Shown one piece after another: positions 45,069-55,600 of a stretch of 64,000 nucleotides of DNA (within the stretch, counting starts at the first letter, position 1; each line of letters starts with the position of its first letter). The notes under the pieces were generated by a model that saw only the letters and a program-made list of their open reading frames with translations, did not search any database and was not told where the DNA came from. The DNA is from Saprospiraceae bacterium (GTDB taxonomy: Bacteria > Bacteroidota > Bacteroidia > Chitinophagales > Saprospiraceae): NCBI GenBank assembly GCA_028282725.1, contig JANQHF010000054.1, positions 1 through 64,000 of the forward strand, given 5' to 3'. A program made the position numbers and the translations under genes.

Positions 45069-45812
45069 ATGCAAGTTCAATATATCGTTGGCATTATCCT
45101 GGCTGTATTCATTTTGAGTGGTATCCGCATAATTTTTGAATATAAGCGAGCCATAAAATTTCGATTCGGAAAATTTATAACAACACTAAATCCTGGGTTG
45201 AGGTGGATCATTCCCATTGTCGAAACGATTCAAATCGTAGATATCAGGGTAATCACGATCAACATCGTTTCCCAGGAAGTTATGACTGAAGATAATGTTC
45301 CGTGCAGTATCGACGGCGTCGTATTTTTCAAAGTAAATAACCCGGAAAAAGCTGTGCTTGAAGTGGAAGAATATGATTTTGCCATTACTCAATTATCCCA
45401 GGCCGCTCTTCGGGATGTCTGTGGAAAGGTAGAATTGGATACGATACTTTCCAAGAGAGAGGAAATGGGAAAAAATATCAAAACCATTGTAGAGCAGGAA
45501 ACGAAAGAATGGGGTATTGAGATCATCGATGTAAAAATCAAGGATATCCAGTTGCCTGAAAACATGAGGCGGATGATGGCTAACCAGGCAGAGGCCGAGC
45601 GGTCCCGGCGAGCGAGAGTAATATTGGCACTTGCAGAAGAACAAGCAGCGGGAAAATTGCTTGAGGCCGGTAAGTTAATCGATCAATCCCCTTCTGCTAT
45701 CAAACTCCGCCTGTACCAGACCCTGGCTAATATTGCGGCTGAAAAAAACTCGACAATCCTGTTTCCTTTTCCCGAGGAAGCTTTACCGCGGGGACCCAAA
45801 GAGGAAGGATAG
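45069..45812 (+). CDS. SPFH-domain protein (slipin/stomatin-like)
   Basis: 247 residues. One N-terminal membrane helix (about 4-22), then the SPFH domain: RAIKFRFGKFITTLNPGLRW, IVDIRVITINIVSQEVMTEDN and the AITQLSQAALRDVCGKVELDTIL core, with a coiled-coil C-terminal part (EAERSRRARVILALAEEQAAGKLLEA). Such proteins form ring-like membrane scaffolds and often work with an NfeD-type partner, which is not in the window. Confidence 0.9.
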   Translation: MQVQYIVGIILAVFILSGIRIIFEYKRAIKFRFGKFITTLNPGLRWIIPIVETIQIVDIRVITINIVSQEVMTEDNVPCSIDGVVFFKVNNPEKAVLEVEEYDFAITQLSQAALRDVCGKVELDTILSKREEMGKNIKTIVEQETKEWGIEIIDVKIKDIQLPENMRRMMANQAEAERSRRARVILALAEEQAAGKLLEAGKLIDQSPSAIKLRLYQTLANIAAEKNSTILFPFPEEALPRGPKEEG

Positions 45813-45840
45813 AGACCCAGGCAGTCGACGTTTCGCGGAT

Positions 45841-46716
45841 TTAGCTACGACTGACTCTTTTGGAATAGACAAGGTTCAGGAACATTCCTGCCACGATCAA
45901 TAGCATTCCGACGATGGCGATGTAATTGTACCCTTCTCCAAACCAGATCAGGCCCACAAATACTGCAAGCATGGCTTCAAGGTATTTGAATGGTATCACT
46001 TTTATCAACAGGTCAGATTGAATGGCCAATGTCATAAACACTTGCCCTAAAAACCCGAAACATCCCAAACACATCAAAATCATCAAGTCCTGTCCTGATG
46101 GAGTATCCCATGACGGGAGAGAGAGAATCAGACCCACGACAGATGCTACAGCCATAAAATATCCTACCACTACAAAAGGGTGCTCGGAAGTTCCGATTTT
46201 TTTAATGATCGTATATACCAGACCGCTGAAGAATGCAGAAGAAATGATCAGGGCGAATCCAACGGCCGTGATTCTAAAATCAAAACCCTTCAAAATGGCG
46301 GCTCCGATAAAGGCCATTAAAAAAAAGAGCCACTGGATCTTCATGATTCTTTCCTTCAAAAAAATAAATGCGAGAAATGCAGCGAATAGAGGTGACAAAT
46401 AGCGAAGGGTAACAGCAGATCCAAGTGGAATAATCTTGATGGCGATGAAAAACAATGTCAACGAAATGGTGCCGACAATACCCCTAAGTAACAGCCACTT
46501 TTTATTATTGCCCTGGAAGGGAATGTTTTTCAATTGTAAATAAATAAGGCATAAGATCAGGGAGACGAAAGATCTGAAGAATACAAGCTGATACGACCCG
46601 ATGTGATCAAGGTATTTGACCAATCCGTTCATGATCGTAAATGCCATGGCACTTATGATCATGTAGAATACGCCTAAATTCGATTTTTTAATCAATACCA
46701 ACCGGTGTGATTGCAC
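45841..46716 (-). CDS. EamA/DMT-type membrane transporter
   Basis: 291 residues with ten hydrophobic segments, arranged as two EamA repeats (about 12-140 and 150-285). Signatures include AMAFTIMNGLVKYL and PLGSAVTLRYLSPLFAAFLAFIFLKE in repeat one and FKYLEAMLAVFVGLIWFGE in repeat two. The family exports metabolites or amino acids. The substrate is unknown. It lies 3 nt after the TrpF-like gene in the same direction. Confidence 0.9.
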   Translation of the reverse strand: MQSHRLVLIKKSNLGVFYMIISAMAFTIMNGLVKYLDHIGSYQLVFFRSFVSLILCLIYLQLKNIPFQGNNKKWLLLRGIVGTISLTLFFIAIKIIPLGSAVTLRYLSPLFAAFLAFIFLKERIMKIQWLFFLMAFIGAAILKGFDFRITAVGFALIISSAFFSGLVYTIIKKIGTSEHPFVVVGYFMAVASVVGLILSLPSWDTPSGQDLMILMCLGCFGFLGQVFMTLAIQSDLLIKVIPFKYLEAMLAVFVGLIWFGEGYNYIAIVGMLLIVAGMFLNLVYSKRVSRS

Positions 46717-46719
46717 AAA

Positions 46720-47193
46720 TTAAGCAACTTCTATTCGGTCGAGGATTGAATCCATGTTGTCAAAGTCTTTTATGCCCACCTGATCTTCTATTTCACCACT
46801 TAGGATCACACCAGCTAAGGAATCCAGGCCATCCAGTTCGTTTGGATGAATCACCTTTTGGAATTCGGTGTCTCCCAAATAAATGTGTTCAGGTGTCCAG
46901 TCAAAAAAAGAGATGTGTGGAGCAAGATGAGCGAGTTCCGAGGTAGTTATACCATCCTTAGCAGCAATTGCAGTTGGCGCGGTCCTGATCACGGATTCAT
47001 CCAGAAAGTCTACAGAGTTTGAAGAAAACAATAAGAGTATTTCGGGCCCTTCTACCCATTCTTTGATTTCCAGTATTTTTTGAATACTGATATTGTCCAA
47101 ATCAAACAATAAATACTGTACTCCTCTGGCGGCAAAGTAGCGCGCATCTGTTAAGTTTGTTACTTCAGTTGCAATAACCTTTTTATTGAGCAT
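46720..47193 (-). CDS. Short TrpF-like (phosphoribosylanthranilate isomerase-related) protein
   Basis: 157 residues. The start, with ATEVTNLTDARYFAARGVQYLLFDL, matches the TrpF-type TIM-barrel N-terminus, but the usual phosphate-binding end is not evident and the length falls short of about 200. It is not next to trp genes. It may be a reduced paralogue with another role. Its ATG is only 12 nt from the divergent ATG at 47206. Confidence 0.55.
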   Translation of the reverse strand: MLNKKVIATEVTNLTDARYFAARGVQYLLFDLDNISIQKILEIKEWVEGPEILLLFSSNSVDFLDESVIRTAPTAIAAKDGITTSELAHLAPHISFFDWTPEHIYLGDTEFQKVIHPNELDGLDSLAGVILSGEIEDQVGIKDFDNMDSILDRIEVA

Positions 47194-47205
47194 ATTTCAG
47201 ATGGA

Positions 47206-47541
47206 ATGAAACATCAAAGTTACTTCGACTTGGTTTATTATGTAACGCAACAAATACCCAAGGGACGTGTGACCAACTATGGTGCCATTGCTGATTATCT
47301 ATCATTGGGATCTGCGCGGATGGTAGGATGGGCTTTGACACAAAGTCACAGTAGCAGTATGGGAAACATACCTGCACATCGGGTGGTCAACAGGAAAGGG
47401 GAGCTTTCGGGAAGACTGCATTTTGCAACACCTACCAGAATGCAGGAACTCCTGGAAGCTGAAGGAATAGAGGTAGTGAATGACAAGGTGGTCAATTTTG
47501 AAGAATTATTTTGGCATCCTGAAGAACTCGATGATGACTAA
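47206..47541 (+). CDS. Alkyltransferase-like protein (ATL), MGMT DNA-binding fold
   Basis: 111 residues, equal to the C-terminal domain of O6-methylguanine methyltransferase alone. The helix-turn-helix part reads KGRVTNYGAIADYL and the active-site loop reads IPAHRVVN where the repair enzyme has PCHRV. The Cys acceptor is therefore Ala, so it cannot accept methyl groups; ATL proteins bind O6-alkylguanine and hand it to nucleotide excision repair. It overlaps the next gene by 8 nt. Confidence 0.85.
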   Translation: MKHQSYFDLVYYVTQQIPKGRVTNYGAIADYLSLGSARMVGWALTQSHSSSMGNIPAHRVVNRKGELSGRLHFATPTRMQELLEAEGIEVVNDKVVNFEELFWHPEELDDD

Positions 47542-48250
47542 ACGAATCAACCTGATTTCAGGACCGAGGAATATTTCCACTGCCCTGATGTATTCATTTG
47601 CCAATCGTCCCGACGCGAAAGTGATCGACGAACCGATGTATGCTTATTATTTGGCTCATACGGGCATCGACTATCATCCTGCTACCGGGGAAATTCTCAA
47701 CGCATTGCCTCATTCAATGGATGAAGTGATCCGGCAACTCATCTTTCAGGATATAAATGTTCCGGTTTACTTCATCAAGGGAATGGCACATCACTATGTG
47801 GATTGTGATCCTTCCTTCCTGTTGGATCTGCACAACGTCTTTCTGATCAGGGATCCCTATCAACTCATTGCATCTTTTGCCAAAGTGATCGATAATCCCA
47901 CGATCGGGGATATCGGCCTTCAAAGAGAATGGGAGATATACAATTACTTGCGAATGCATGAAAAAGAATCCATTGTGGTGGATTCAAATGATATTCTTGA
48001 AGATCCACAATCCTACCTCGTCAAACTTTGCAATCGACTTGACATCCCATTCTATCAGGACATGCTTCAATGGCGAACAGGCTCAAGAGAGGAAGATGGC
48101 GTATGGGCAAAACATTGGTATCAAAATGTCTGGAAAAGCACGGGCTTTAAAAGACAGAAAACCAGTTCCAGAAGCCTTCCGGGACGACTGCATCCCTTAT
48201 ATGAAGAATGCCTTACATATTATAAACAATTGAAACAAGCAGCGTTGTAG
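47534..48250 (+). CDS. Sulfotransferase-like protein
   Basis: 238 residues from the ATG at 47534; an ATG at 47531 is equally possible. ISGPRNISTALMYSFANRP gives the 5'-phosphosulfate loop-like N-terminus and VFLIRDPYQLIASF the 3'-phosphate-like motif of PAPS sulfotransferases. Similar proteins in Bacteroidota are also labelled as branched-chain aminotransferase-linked, without clear proof. Its start lies within the end of the ATL gene, so the two are probably one transcript. Acceptor unknown. Confidence 0.7.
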   Translation: MTKRINLISGPRNISTALMYSFANRPDAKVIDEPMYAYYLAHTGIDYHPATGEILNALPHSMDEVIRQLIFQDINVPVYFIKGMAHHYVDCDPSFLLDLHNVFLIRDPYQLIASFAKVIDNPTIGDIGLQREWEIYNYLRMHEKESIVVDSNDILEDPQSYLVKLCNRLDIPFYQDMLQWRTGSREEDGVWAKHWYQNVWKSTGFKRQKTSSRSLPGRLHPLYEECLTYYKQLKQAAL

Positions 48251-48253
48251 GGT

Positions 48254-49009
48254 TTATTCGGAATTGATCATTGCATGGGTATAATAACGATTCATCCTTG
48301 CAATATTCTCTGTGCTGATCTCCTTAGGGCATTCAATTTCACAGGCCCGAATATTGGAACAAAAACCAAAACCTTCCTTATCCATCTGTGCCACCATACT
48401 TTTCACGCGATTCTTTCCTTCTACCTTTCCTTGAGGCAGCAGTCCCAAATGGGCTACTTTGGCAGATGTAAAGAGCATAGCTGAGCCATTGGGACAAGCT
48501 GCAACACAAGCCCCACAACCTATGCAGGCTGCAGCATCAAATGCCTGAGAAGCAACTTCCCTTTCCACGGGAATCGCATTACCATCTACAGCCTGACCCG
48601 TGCTGACTGAGATGAATCCGCCGGCTTGAATGATCCGGTCAAATGCAGAACGATCAACTGACAGATCCTTGATCACCGGGAAAGCCTTCGCCCGAAAAGG
48701 TTCTACGACGATTGTATCGCCGTCCTTATAATGTCTCATATGTAATTGACAAACTGCGGTACCACGCTGGGGACCATGGGCTCGTCCGTCGATGACCAAA
48801 CTACACGTACCGCAAATACCTTCCCTGCAATCATGCTCAAAGGAGATCGGATCTTTCTTTTCTGCAATCAACGATTCATTCAACACATCAAGCATTTCCA
48901 GGAACGACATGTGCTCATTGGCTACTACCTTGTATGTCTCCAACTTCCCTTCTGCGTTAGGGCCGGGTTGTCTCCAGACCTTTAATGTCAGATTCATGTC
49001 TTGACTCAT
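48254..49009 (-). CDS. sdhB: Succinate dehydrogenase/fumarate reductase iron-sulfur subunit
   Basis: 251 residues. The N-terminal ferredoxin-like [2Fe-2S] site is [10 protein letters not shown] with a later Cys in AVCQLHMRH. The C-terminal domain has [15 protein letters not shown] for the [4Fe-4S]/[3Fe-4S] clusters and CEIECPKEI. It passes electrons between SdhA and the haem subunit. Last gene of sdhC-A-B, 3 nt after sdhA. The protein converges on the sulfotransferase-like gene with only 3 bp between. Confidence 0.95.
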   Translation of the reverse strand: MSQDMNLTLKVWRQPGPNAEGKLETYKVVANEHMSFLEMLDVLNESLIAEKKDPISFEHDCREGICGTCSLVIDGRAHGPQRGTAVCQLHMRHYKDGDTIVVEPFRAKAFPVIKDLSVDRSAFDRIIQAGGFISVSTGQAVDGNAIPVEREVASQAFDAAACIGCGACVAACPNGSAMLFTSAKVAHLGLLPQGKVEGKNRVKSMVAQMDKEGFGFCSNIRACEIECPKEISTENIARMNRYYTHAMINSE

Positions 49010-49012
49010 ATC

Positions 49013-51004
49013 TTATTTATATGATCTTGTTTTCAATTCTACGTTTTCAAATGTCAGATATTCCTTGTGCAACTTATGTGCTCCGTTTTCATTCCATTCC
49101 CATGCCGAGACATAAGTATATGCTTCATCATTTCTCATGGCCTCTCCTTCCGGTGTCTTATACTCCTCTCTGAAGTGTCCACCGCATGACTCGTTTCTAT
49201 CCAATGCATCTTCCATCATTAATTCACCCATCTCAAGGAAATCAGCGACGCGCAATGCCTTTTCCAATTCCGGATTGTATTCGTCAATCCGTCCCGGGAC
49301 AAATACATCCTTATAAAAATCCTTTCTGAGATTGCGAATTAATTCCTTGCCCTTGGTCAATCCCTCTGCTGTCCTTGACATACCGCAATATTCCCACATG
49401 ATATTTCCCAATTCCCTGTGAAAAGTCTCGACAGATTTATTCCCGTGGATTCCCTTTAATATTTCGATCCGTTCCCGCACGGCGTCCTCGGCATCATCAA
49501 ATTCCCGAAGGTCCGTCGTAAAAGAAGGAGTTCTGATCTCTGCGGAGAGAAATTGTCCAATGGTGTAGGGGATTACAAAATAACCATCTGCAAGCCCTTG
49601 CATGAGGGCAGAAGCTCCTAGTCGATTCGCTCCATGGTCAGAAAAATTGGCTTCCCCCAGTGCAAATAGTCCCGGGATGTTGGTTTCCAGGTTGTAATCC
49701 ACCCAAAGACCGCCCATCGTATAATGAACCGCCGGATAAATCTTCATGGGAAACTGATAGGGATTCTCACCACTGATCTTCTCGTACATCTGAAACAGGT
49801 TGCCGTATTTTTCAGAAATAACCTCCTTTCCCAGTTTTTCAACATCACCCGTACCATTCAGTCCCAATACATTGGCCCTGGCCTTTCCATAACGCATGGT
49901 TGAATCCTTAAAGTCAAGATATACGGCCAGGCCGGTAGGTGCTACTCCACGACCTTCATCGCAAACGACTTTTGCTGCGCGAGATGCTACATCTCGGGGA
50001 ACAAGATTTCCAAATGCAGGATAGATTCTTTCCAGATAGTAATCGCGATCTTCTTCCGGGATGTCCAGACCGGTCTTCTTGCCATTCCTTATTGCTTCTG
50101 CATCTTCTACTTTTTTGGGCACCCAAACACGCCCGTCATTTCTCAGAGATTCTGACATCAGGGTCAACTTGGACTGGTACTCTCCGGATACCGGAATGCA
50201 CGTAGGATGAATTTGGGTAAAGCAAGGATTAGCCATTAACGCTCCTTTCTTCACCGTGCGCCAGGCGGCACTGACATTGCAACCCATGGCATTCGTGGAT
50301 AAGTAAAACACATTTCCATATCCTCCAGTCGCAATGACTACACAATGTGCGGCAAATCTTTCCAAAGATCCGGTCAAAAGATTGCGGGCTATGATACCCC
50401 TTGCCTTTCCATCAACGAGCACTACATCCAACATCTCGTGACGATTATACATCCTGACCTGTCCAGTCGAGATTTGCCTGGATAATGCCTGATATGCTCC
50501 AATCAGTAATTGTTGCCCTGTTTGACCCCGTGCATAAAATGTCCTGGAAACCTGAACCCCACCGAAGGACCTGTTTTCGAGTAAGCCCCCATATTCTCTG
50601 GCAAAAGGAACACCCTGTGCCACACACTGATCAATGATATCCGCACTTACCTCAGCCAGGCGGTATACGTTTGCTTCGCGTGATCTGTAATCTCCTCCCT
50701 TGATCGTGTCATAGAATAATCGGTATACACTGTCCCCGTCATTCTGATAATTCTTAGCTGCATTGATACCTCCCTGAGCAGCTATACTGTGTGCCCTTCG
50801 GGGGCTGTCATGAAAAGTGAAGCATTGGACGTTATAGCCAAGTTCACCTAAGGAGGCTGCCGCAGAGGCTCCGGCCAATCCCGTTCCCACCACGATGATG
50901 TCCAGTCGTCTCTTGTTATTGGGTGCAACAAGGCTGACACTAGACTTGTAATTTGTCCATTTATTTTTGAGTGGCCCGGGGGGTACTTTGTTATTCAATC
51001 TCAT
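49013..51004 (-). CDS. sdhA: Succinate dehydrogenase/fumarate reductase flavoprotein subunit
   Basis: 663 residues. The FAD-binding [13 protein letters not shown], the covalent-flavin His region [15 protein letters not shown], the substrate loop with [14 protein letters not shown] and a C-terminal LRKDFYKDV are present. The length and domain order fit the Bacillus/Bacteroidota-type Sdh (type B). It oxidises succinate to fumarate in the TCA cycle and lies 8 nt after sdhC. Confidence 0.95.
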   Translation of the reverse strand: MRLNNKVPPGPLKNKWTNYKSSVSLVAPNNKRRLDIIVVGTGLAGASAAASLGELGYNVQCFTFHDSPRRAHSIAAQGGINAAKNYQNDGDSVYRLFYDTIKGGDYRSREANVYRLAEVSADIIDQCVAQGVPFAREYGGLLENRSFGGVQVSRTFYARGQTGQQLLIGAYQALSRQISTGQVRMYNRHEMLDVVLVDGKARGIIARNLLTGSLERFAAHCVVIATGGYGNVFYLSTNAMGCNVSAAWRTVKKGALMANPCFTQIHPTCIPVSGEYQSKLTLMSESLRNDGRVWVPKKVEDAEAIRNGKKTGLDIPEEDRDYYLERIYPAFGNLVPRDVASRAAKVVCDEGRGVAPTGLAVYLDFKDSTMRYGKARANVLGLNGTGDVEKLGKEVISEKYGNLFQMYEKISGENPYQFPMKIYPAVHYTMGGLWVDYNLETNIPGLFALGEANFSDHGANRLGASALMQGLADGYFVIPYTIGQFLSAEIRTPSFTTDLREFDDAEDAVRERIEILKGIHGNKSVETFHRELGNIMWEYCGMSRTAEGLTKGKELIRNLRKDFYKDVFVPGRIDEYNPELEKALRVADFLEMGELMMEDALDRNESCGGHFREEYKTPEGEAMRNDEAYTYVSAWEWNENGAHKLHKEYLTFENVELKTRSYK

Positions 51005-51012
51005 TTGATTAA

Positions 51013-51693
51013 TTACTTAGTGAAGTACAAATACAAGGGAATAATGGCGAATCCCAGAGGAATCAAAATCGAGTATGCTTTTCCGACAAAATTTATTATG
51101 GGGGTGTACTTTTTGTGTCTTAATCCGAGTGTCTGAAACGCACTACCAAATCCATGATTCAGATGATAGGCCAGGACGATGAGCCCTATGATGTAGGAAA
51201 TGAGCCAAACCGGTTGTGTGAGTACAACGGATACTTTTGTATAGGCATCTATCATTTCGGTTCCGTTGATCGTCACTACATCATAATTACTTCCAAACTT
51301 GAATACGAACCAAAAGTGCCAGAGATGCATGAGTATAAAGGCCAGTAAAAGCGTGCCTAACAAAGCCATGTTTTTGGATGCCCACGAAGTGTTATTGGAG
51401 GCGCGAATTGCATATTTTGAACCCTTCGCCTTCTTGTTCTTAAATGCAAGTAAAAGCCCTTGCATTGTGTGAAGTGCAATAAAGAAAAAGTTGCCCTTGG
51501 AGATGGTTTGAATGAGCGGATTCGTGCTCATGAATTCAGTGTAAATATTGAAGGATTTACCGCCATCGTTTGCCAATAATTGCAAATTTCCTATCAGGTG
51601 TATTAAGAGAAAAAGTATCAGGAACAACCCCGTCAGGGCCATGATAATTTTTTGCCCGATACTGGAGGTTAAAAAAGTGATCAACCAAGACAT
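51013..51693 (-). CDS. sdhC: Succinate dehydrogenase cytochrome b subunit
   Basis: 226 residues with five membrane segments (about 15-33, 65-85, 107-127, 160-180, 200-220), the single-subunit anchor found in Bacteroidota and Gram-positives. Conserved His residues for two haems occur in [26 protein letters not shown] and [11 protein letters not shown]. It anchors SdhAB and reduces menaquinone. It begins the operon; a -7 element at 51763-51770 would give a leader near 64 nt. Confidence 0.95.
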   Translation of the reverse strand: MSWLITFLTSSIGQKIIMALTGLFLILFLLIHLIGNLQLLANDGGKSFNIYTEFMSTNPLIQTISKGNFFFIALHTMQGLLLAFKNKKAKGSKYAIRASNNTSWASKNMALLGTLLLAFILMHLWHFWFVFKFGSNYDVVTINGTEMIDAYTKVSVVLTQPVWLISYIIGLIVLAYHLNHGFGSAFQTLGLRHKKYTPIINFVGKAYSILIPLGFAIIPLYLYFTK

Positions 51694-51762
51694 AAATTCT
51701 TTTTGTCAGTTTACAAGAATGCCCCGGTGTGGATTGAGCAATTCCTGCACGTTCGTTAGCAG

Positions 51763-51770
51763 CAAATCTA
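51763..51770 (-). promoter_or_regulatory. Candidate -7 element (TAGATTTG) of sdhCAB
   Basis: Exact TAnnTTTG match on the minus strand, 70 nt before the sdhC ATG. No -33 TTTG is seen at 17 nt. Confidence 0.35.
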
Positions 51771-51827
51771 AGGATTAATACAAGTCACGAGTCGACGTGT
51801 TCAACCGTTCTTTTATTTAGAATCTTT

Positions 51828-52268
51828 CTAACGTTCAATTTTGAAATTGCCCGCTTGCCGAAGGAATTCTTCCTCTTTTAGCCTCATCAATTTTACTTCT
51901 TCCTCGGTCTTGTCATTATAGCCCAAAAGATGTAAAACGCCATGAATGATCACGCGCTGTAATTCTATGAGAAAAGAAATATGTAATGCATTGGCATTCT
52001 CTTTTACTCTATCAATGCTGATGTAGATCTCTCCTTCAACAGGTTGATATGAGTATGGGAAGGAAATCACATCTGTCAACGTATCATGTGACAAATACTT
52101 TTTATTCATGGACCACAAAAAATCATCTGAACAAAAAATGAAATTGAGATATCCCAATTCCTTTTTCTCCTGTTTTATGGCATGATTGATCCATCGAATC
52201 CAATCGATCTCATCAGAAAGATTGAAGTCGATTTCTTCTGAAAAGAAATGGATCGAGCTTTCGCTCAT
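51828..52268 (-). CDS. ybeY: Endoribonuclease YbeY
   Basis: 146 residues, the usual length. The zinc-binding signature HGVLHLLGYND carries two of the three His, and the LTDVISFPY segment is the conserved core. YbeY takes part in 16S rRNA 3' maturation and ribosome quality control. Its start overlaps the stop of the ATPase gene upstream by 4 nt, so the two are cotranslated. Confidence 0.93.
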   Translation of the reverse strand: MSESSIHFFSEEIDFNLSDEIDWIRWINHAIKQEKKELGYLNFIFCSDDFLWSMNKKYLSHDTLTDVISFPYSYQPVEGEIYISIDRVKENANALHISFLIELQRVIIHGVLHLLGYNDKTEEEVKLMRLKEEEFLRQAGNFKIER

Positions 52269-52663
52269 ACTTTGAAATGGATACGGACTTTGTTGCCGTT
52301 ATTGAGATAGTGCACTTCATCAGCCAGTTGTTTCATCAAAAATACACCGCGTCCTCCACAACAATCTAATCTATCCGGACTGGTAGGATCGGGTATGATG
52401 TGTGGGTTAAATCCAGACCCTTCATCTTCTACAATGAAAGAAAGTCCACCATTGGTTCTTTGAGAAATGACGTGCACTACCTTCTGGGCATCTTCCTTGT
52501 TTCCATGAACAATAGCATTATTCACAGCTTCGGTAAGACTGATCAGGATATCAGGAAATTTCTCCTTATTAATATTGTGCTTTGCCGCTACGCACTGAAT
52601 AAATTCTTCCAGCTGACAAATACTATGAGTGGAGGAAGTCAGTTTAATCGATTGTTGAAACAT
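52265..52663 (-). CDS. HATPase-type anti-sigma/regulatory kinase (RsbW-like)
   Basis: 132 residues, a lone GHKL ATPase domain. The N box is SLTEAVNNAIVHGN, the G1 box VEDEGSGFNP and the G2 region GGRGVFLMKQLAD. Such proteins bind ATP and act as anti-sigma or switch kinases, but no sigma factor or anti-anti-sigma gene is nearby. It lies between YbeY and the DUF4175 gene on the same transcript, a conserved layout in Bacteroidota. Confidence 0.85.
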   Translation of the reverse strand: MFQQSIKLTSSTHSICQLEEFIQCVAAKHNINKEKFPDILISLTEAVNNAIVHGNKEDAQKVVHVISQRTNGGLSFIVEDEGSGFNPHIIPDPTSPDRLDCCGGRGVFLMKQLADEVHYLNNGNKVRIHFKV

Positions 52664-52675
52664 AAAGTAAGTTGA

Positions 52676-55600
52676 TTAAGCTCGTTTTAGTTTTTTATAA
52701 TACTCATCCACCAATCGTTTGTAATGAGGTTTCATTTCCGGAGATGCATATTTGTACTGTTCTAAAAGGGCTTTCCTTTTCTTTATATATTCTTCTATGG
52801 AAGGAGGCAGTTCGCGCTTGACGTCTTCACCGGATTCTGATTTTCTCTTTTCATCATATTCCCTTTCTTTTTGCGCCTTTTCTGCTTCCAGTAATCTCGT
52901 CAAAATTTCTTGCTGTCTGAGCAACATTTCGTTATCCAATCGCTTATTAACCAAATCGATTTCCTGTTTGTTCATTTCTTCAATGATTTGGTTGAGTTCA
53001 TCTGAAGTGCCCTGACCTTGTTCCTGTTGTTCTTTGGCAAGCTCCTCCAGCATTTTTCGAAGGGCTGCCTGCTTTGCTGCAGCCTCTGCAAAATCTTTGG
53101 CCGTATTTCCTTTTTGACCCTTGCCCTGCTCCATCATTTTCTTGAGTTCTTCAGACATTTGATCCTGACCTTCTGAAATCTTATCCATGGGAACTCTTCC
53201 GCTCTTATTTCCGGGTTGATTGCCAGGGTTTTGACACATCTGACTTCCGGACATCATCCCTGCCATTTGTTGTTGCATCTGTTCCATACTTTCTGATAAC
53301 ATGAGTGCCAGGTCATTCAGGTTTTTCATGGTTGTCCTCTGGCTCTGATTGGCTTCGGGTTTTTTACGATCTTCCAATTGACCAAGACTGGAGTCAAGAT
53401 TATGCTTAACCTCACTTACTTTATCCAGGATATAGGTTTCTATATCGGGCTGTCTTTTGGCCAGTGCCTCAAGGGTATCTTGTACGACCTGGAAGTCGTC
53501 TTTAATTCTCATCTGGTCTTGCAGCAGTTCGACATACCGAGGTGTATTGATCACGGTCCGATTCACATTTCCAACAAGATCTTCCTGATCAAATGAAAGG
53601 GTAACCAGGTTTTCCAATAGTTGTCTGATCGTTTCAATGTCCTCGGTCATTTGTTCTTGCTGTCCTGCCTGCATTTGACTTTGCATTCCGGCGGCCATCT
53701 TCTTCATCTGTTGAGCTGCTTTCTTTTGAGATTGCGAGGCATCCTGGTTTTGTTGTTGTTGCAGTTGTTCCTGGCTCTCATTCAGTTCATCACTGATTTC
53801 TTCAGCCTGTTCTGGTAAGTCATTCGAAAGATTCTGCGGAGTTTCCAATTCTTCATTTTTCTCAAAGGTCTCCTCAAGTTTTTCCTTTAATTCTTCAAAC
53901 TCATTATTGATTTCCTCCTGTTTTTCCTCCAGTTCCTCAGATGGACTACTTTCTTCTTTGGTTTCTTCACTCAGCTCTTCCAACTCTTCGCTCAATTCTT
54001 CCAGCTTATTGATTGCTTCGTTGACTTCTTTTTCAACTTCCAATTGTTTGTATAGTTCCTCAAGACGATCCATTTGATTTTCCAGTTGCTCCTCATTCAT
54101 TTCAAATTGTTCCATCATCTCGAGCGACTGTTCTTTGTTGAGTTCCTGGAGCAGCTCCTGGATTTGTTCCATGAGATTTTGCATTTCCTCATTGACCGTC
54201 TCTTCAAACAATTCCTGCAATCGCTCCTGCTTTTCCAACATCTCCGGAGTCATTGTTTTCATCTCCTCCTGGTTCTCCAGATTTTCAGCATTTGCATCTT
54301 TGGCTTCATTCAACTGCTCCTGGAGTTGCTGTTGTCTTTCCAATAACTTCTCAAGCTCTTTTCTGTCCTGCCAATCCAATTCATCCTTTTGAAGAAGTTT
54401 TTCGCGTAGCTTTTGCAACTCTTCCCGGATCTTCCTGGCTTCGTCAATACCTTGTTCCAGACGGTCTTTTATTTTTTCTTCGTTGGCTTCTTCCTCCAGC
54501 TTCAATTCTTCAAGACTCTTCTTCTGATGGCTCATGACAGCCGTCTTGCTGGATTTTGGTCCGTGAATACCGTCATTATCAAAAACTTCGAAATAATAGT
54601 TCAGCTTATCGCCGGGTCCCATGTCAAAGTCTTGAATGTTTAATATATACTGATAGTCAATTTGAGGACTTATTGTGGATGGGATCACTTCCTCGTTTTT
54701 TGCTATCACGTTCCCGGTTTCATCAAGATGTTCATAGACGAAGATCAACTTGGACAATGCGTAATCATCAGAAGCATTTCCTATGAAATAGTAATTGTCT
54801 TCCGTAAGGCTGTCCTGGATCATGTCAACAGTAATCTGAGGATATTGATCTTTAATCACATTGATGAAAAAAGAAAGAGAGTCTCCTCTGTTTACCTTGT
54901 CATTACTCAATGAAATTTGATAGGAAAGATCATCGTAAATTTTCCTGGAGAAATCATAGGCCACAGAACCAGTTGATTCAAATCGATCCGGATTTTCGTT
55001 ACCGAATTTTACGTTCAGAAAATCGGTATTTTTGGTATCAATGGTCCAATTCGCATGACTTCCTTCCGGTACCGAAAAATCTCCGGTATTTTGAAGTATT
55101 TCCGACTTTCGGCCCGTATACCGGGGGTATTCAAGTGATACCTGGATATCCACCATTTTTGGTTTAGGAAATACGGTCAAGATCTTCTCTTCTGTTCTGT
55201 AGATCCCTGAATAGACCTCGAAACGGGCATCGGAACGCACATTGGGAAACAGGTAGGAATATCTCGTGGGCGTTTCTTTATTGAGTCGATATTCGTAATT
55301 GTCCACCTTGATGAATGCTTCATTGGGAAGTTTGTCTCCTTCTACATCGACAAACAATCGGTAATCTTCGTATTGAATCACTTCAAATTGGTCCTGTTCA
55401 AATAAAAATGTGAATGGAGCTTCTCTTTCGAATATTTCATTATTGTTGATAATTCGATACGTTGATTTTGTTATGATACTTGGAGAAGCGAAGAGCAGGA
55501 AAATTAATAACAGGACAGGAGGAAGGGCATAGCGAAAATATCTTTTGTTTTGAGCCAAATCTATAGCCTGTCTGAAAGGAATCAATTTTATTCGTTCGGC

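Noticed and set aside
54074..54392. Leu/Phe-rich plus-strand frames opposite the DUF4175 gene
   Set aside because: They are mirror images of the Glu/Gln-rich coiled-coil coding strand, a known artefact of such composition.
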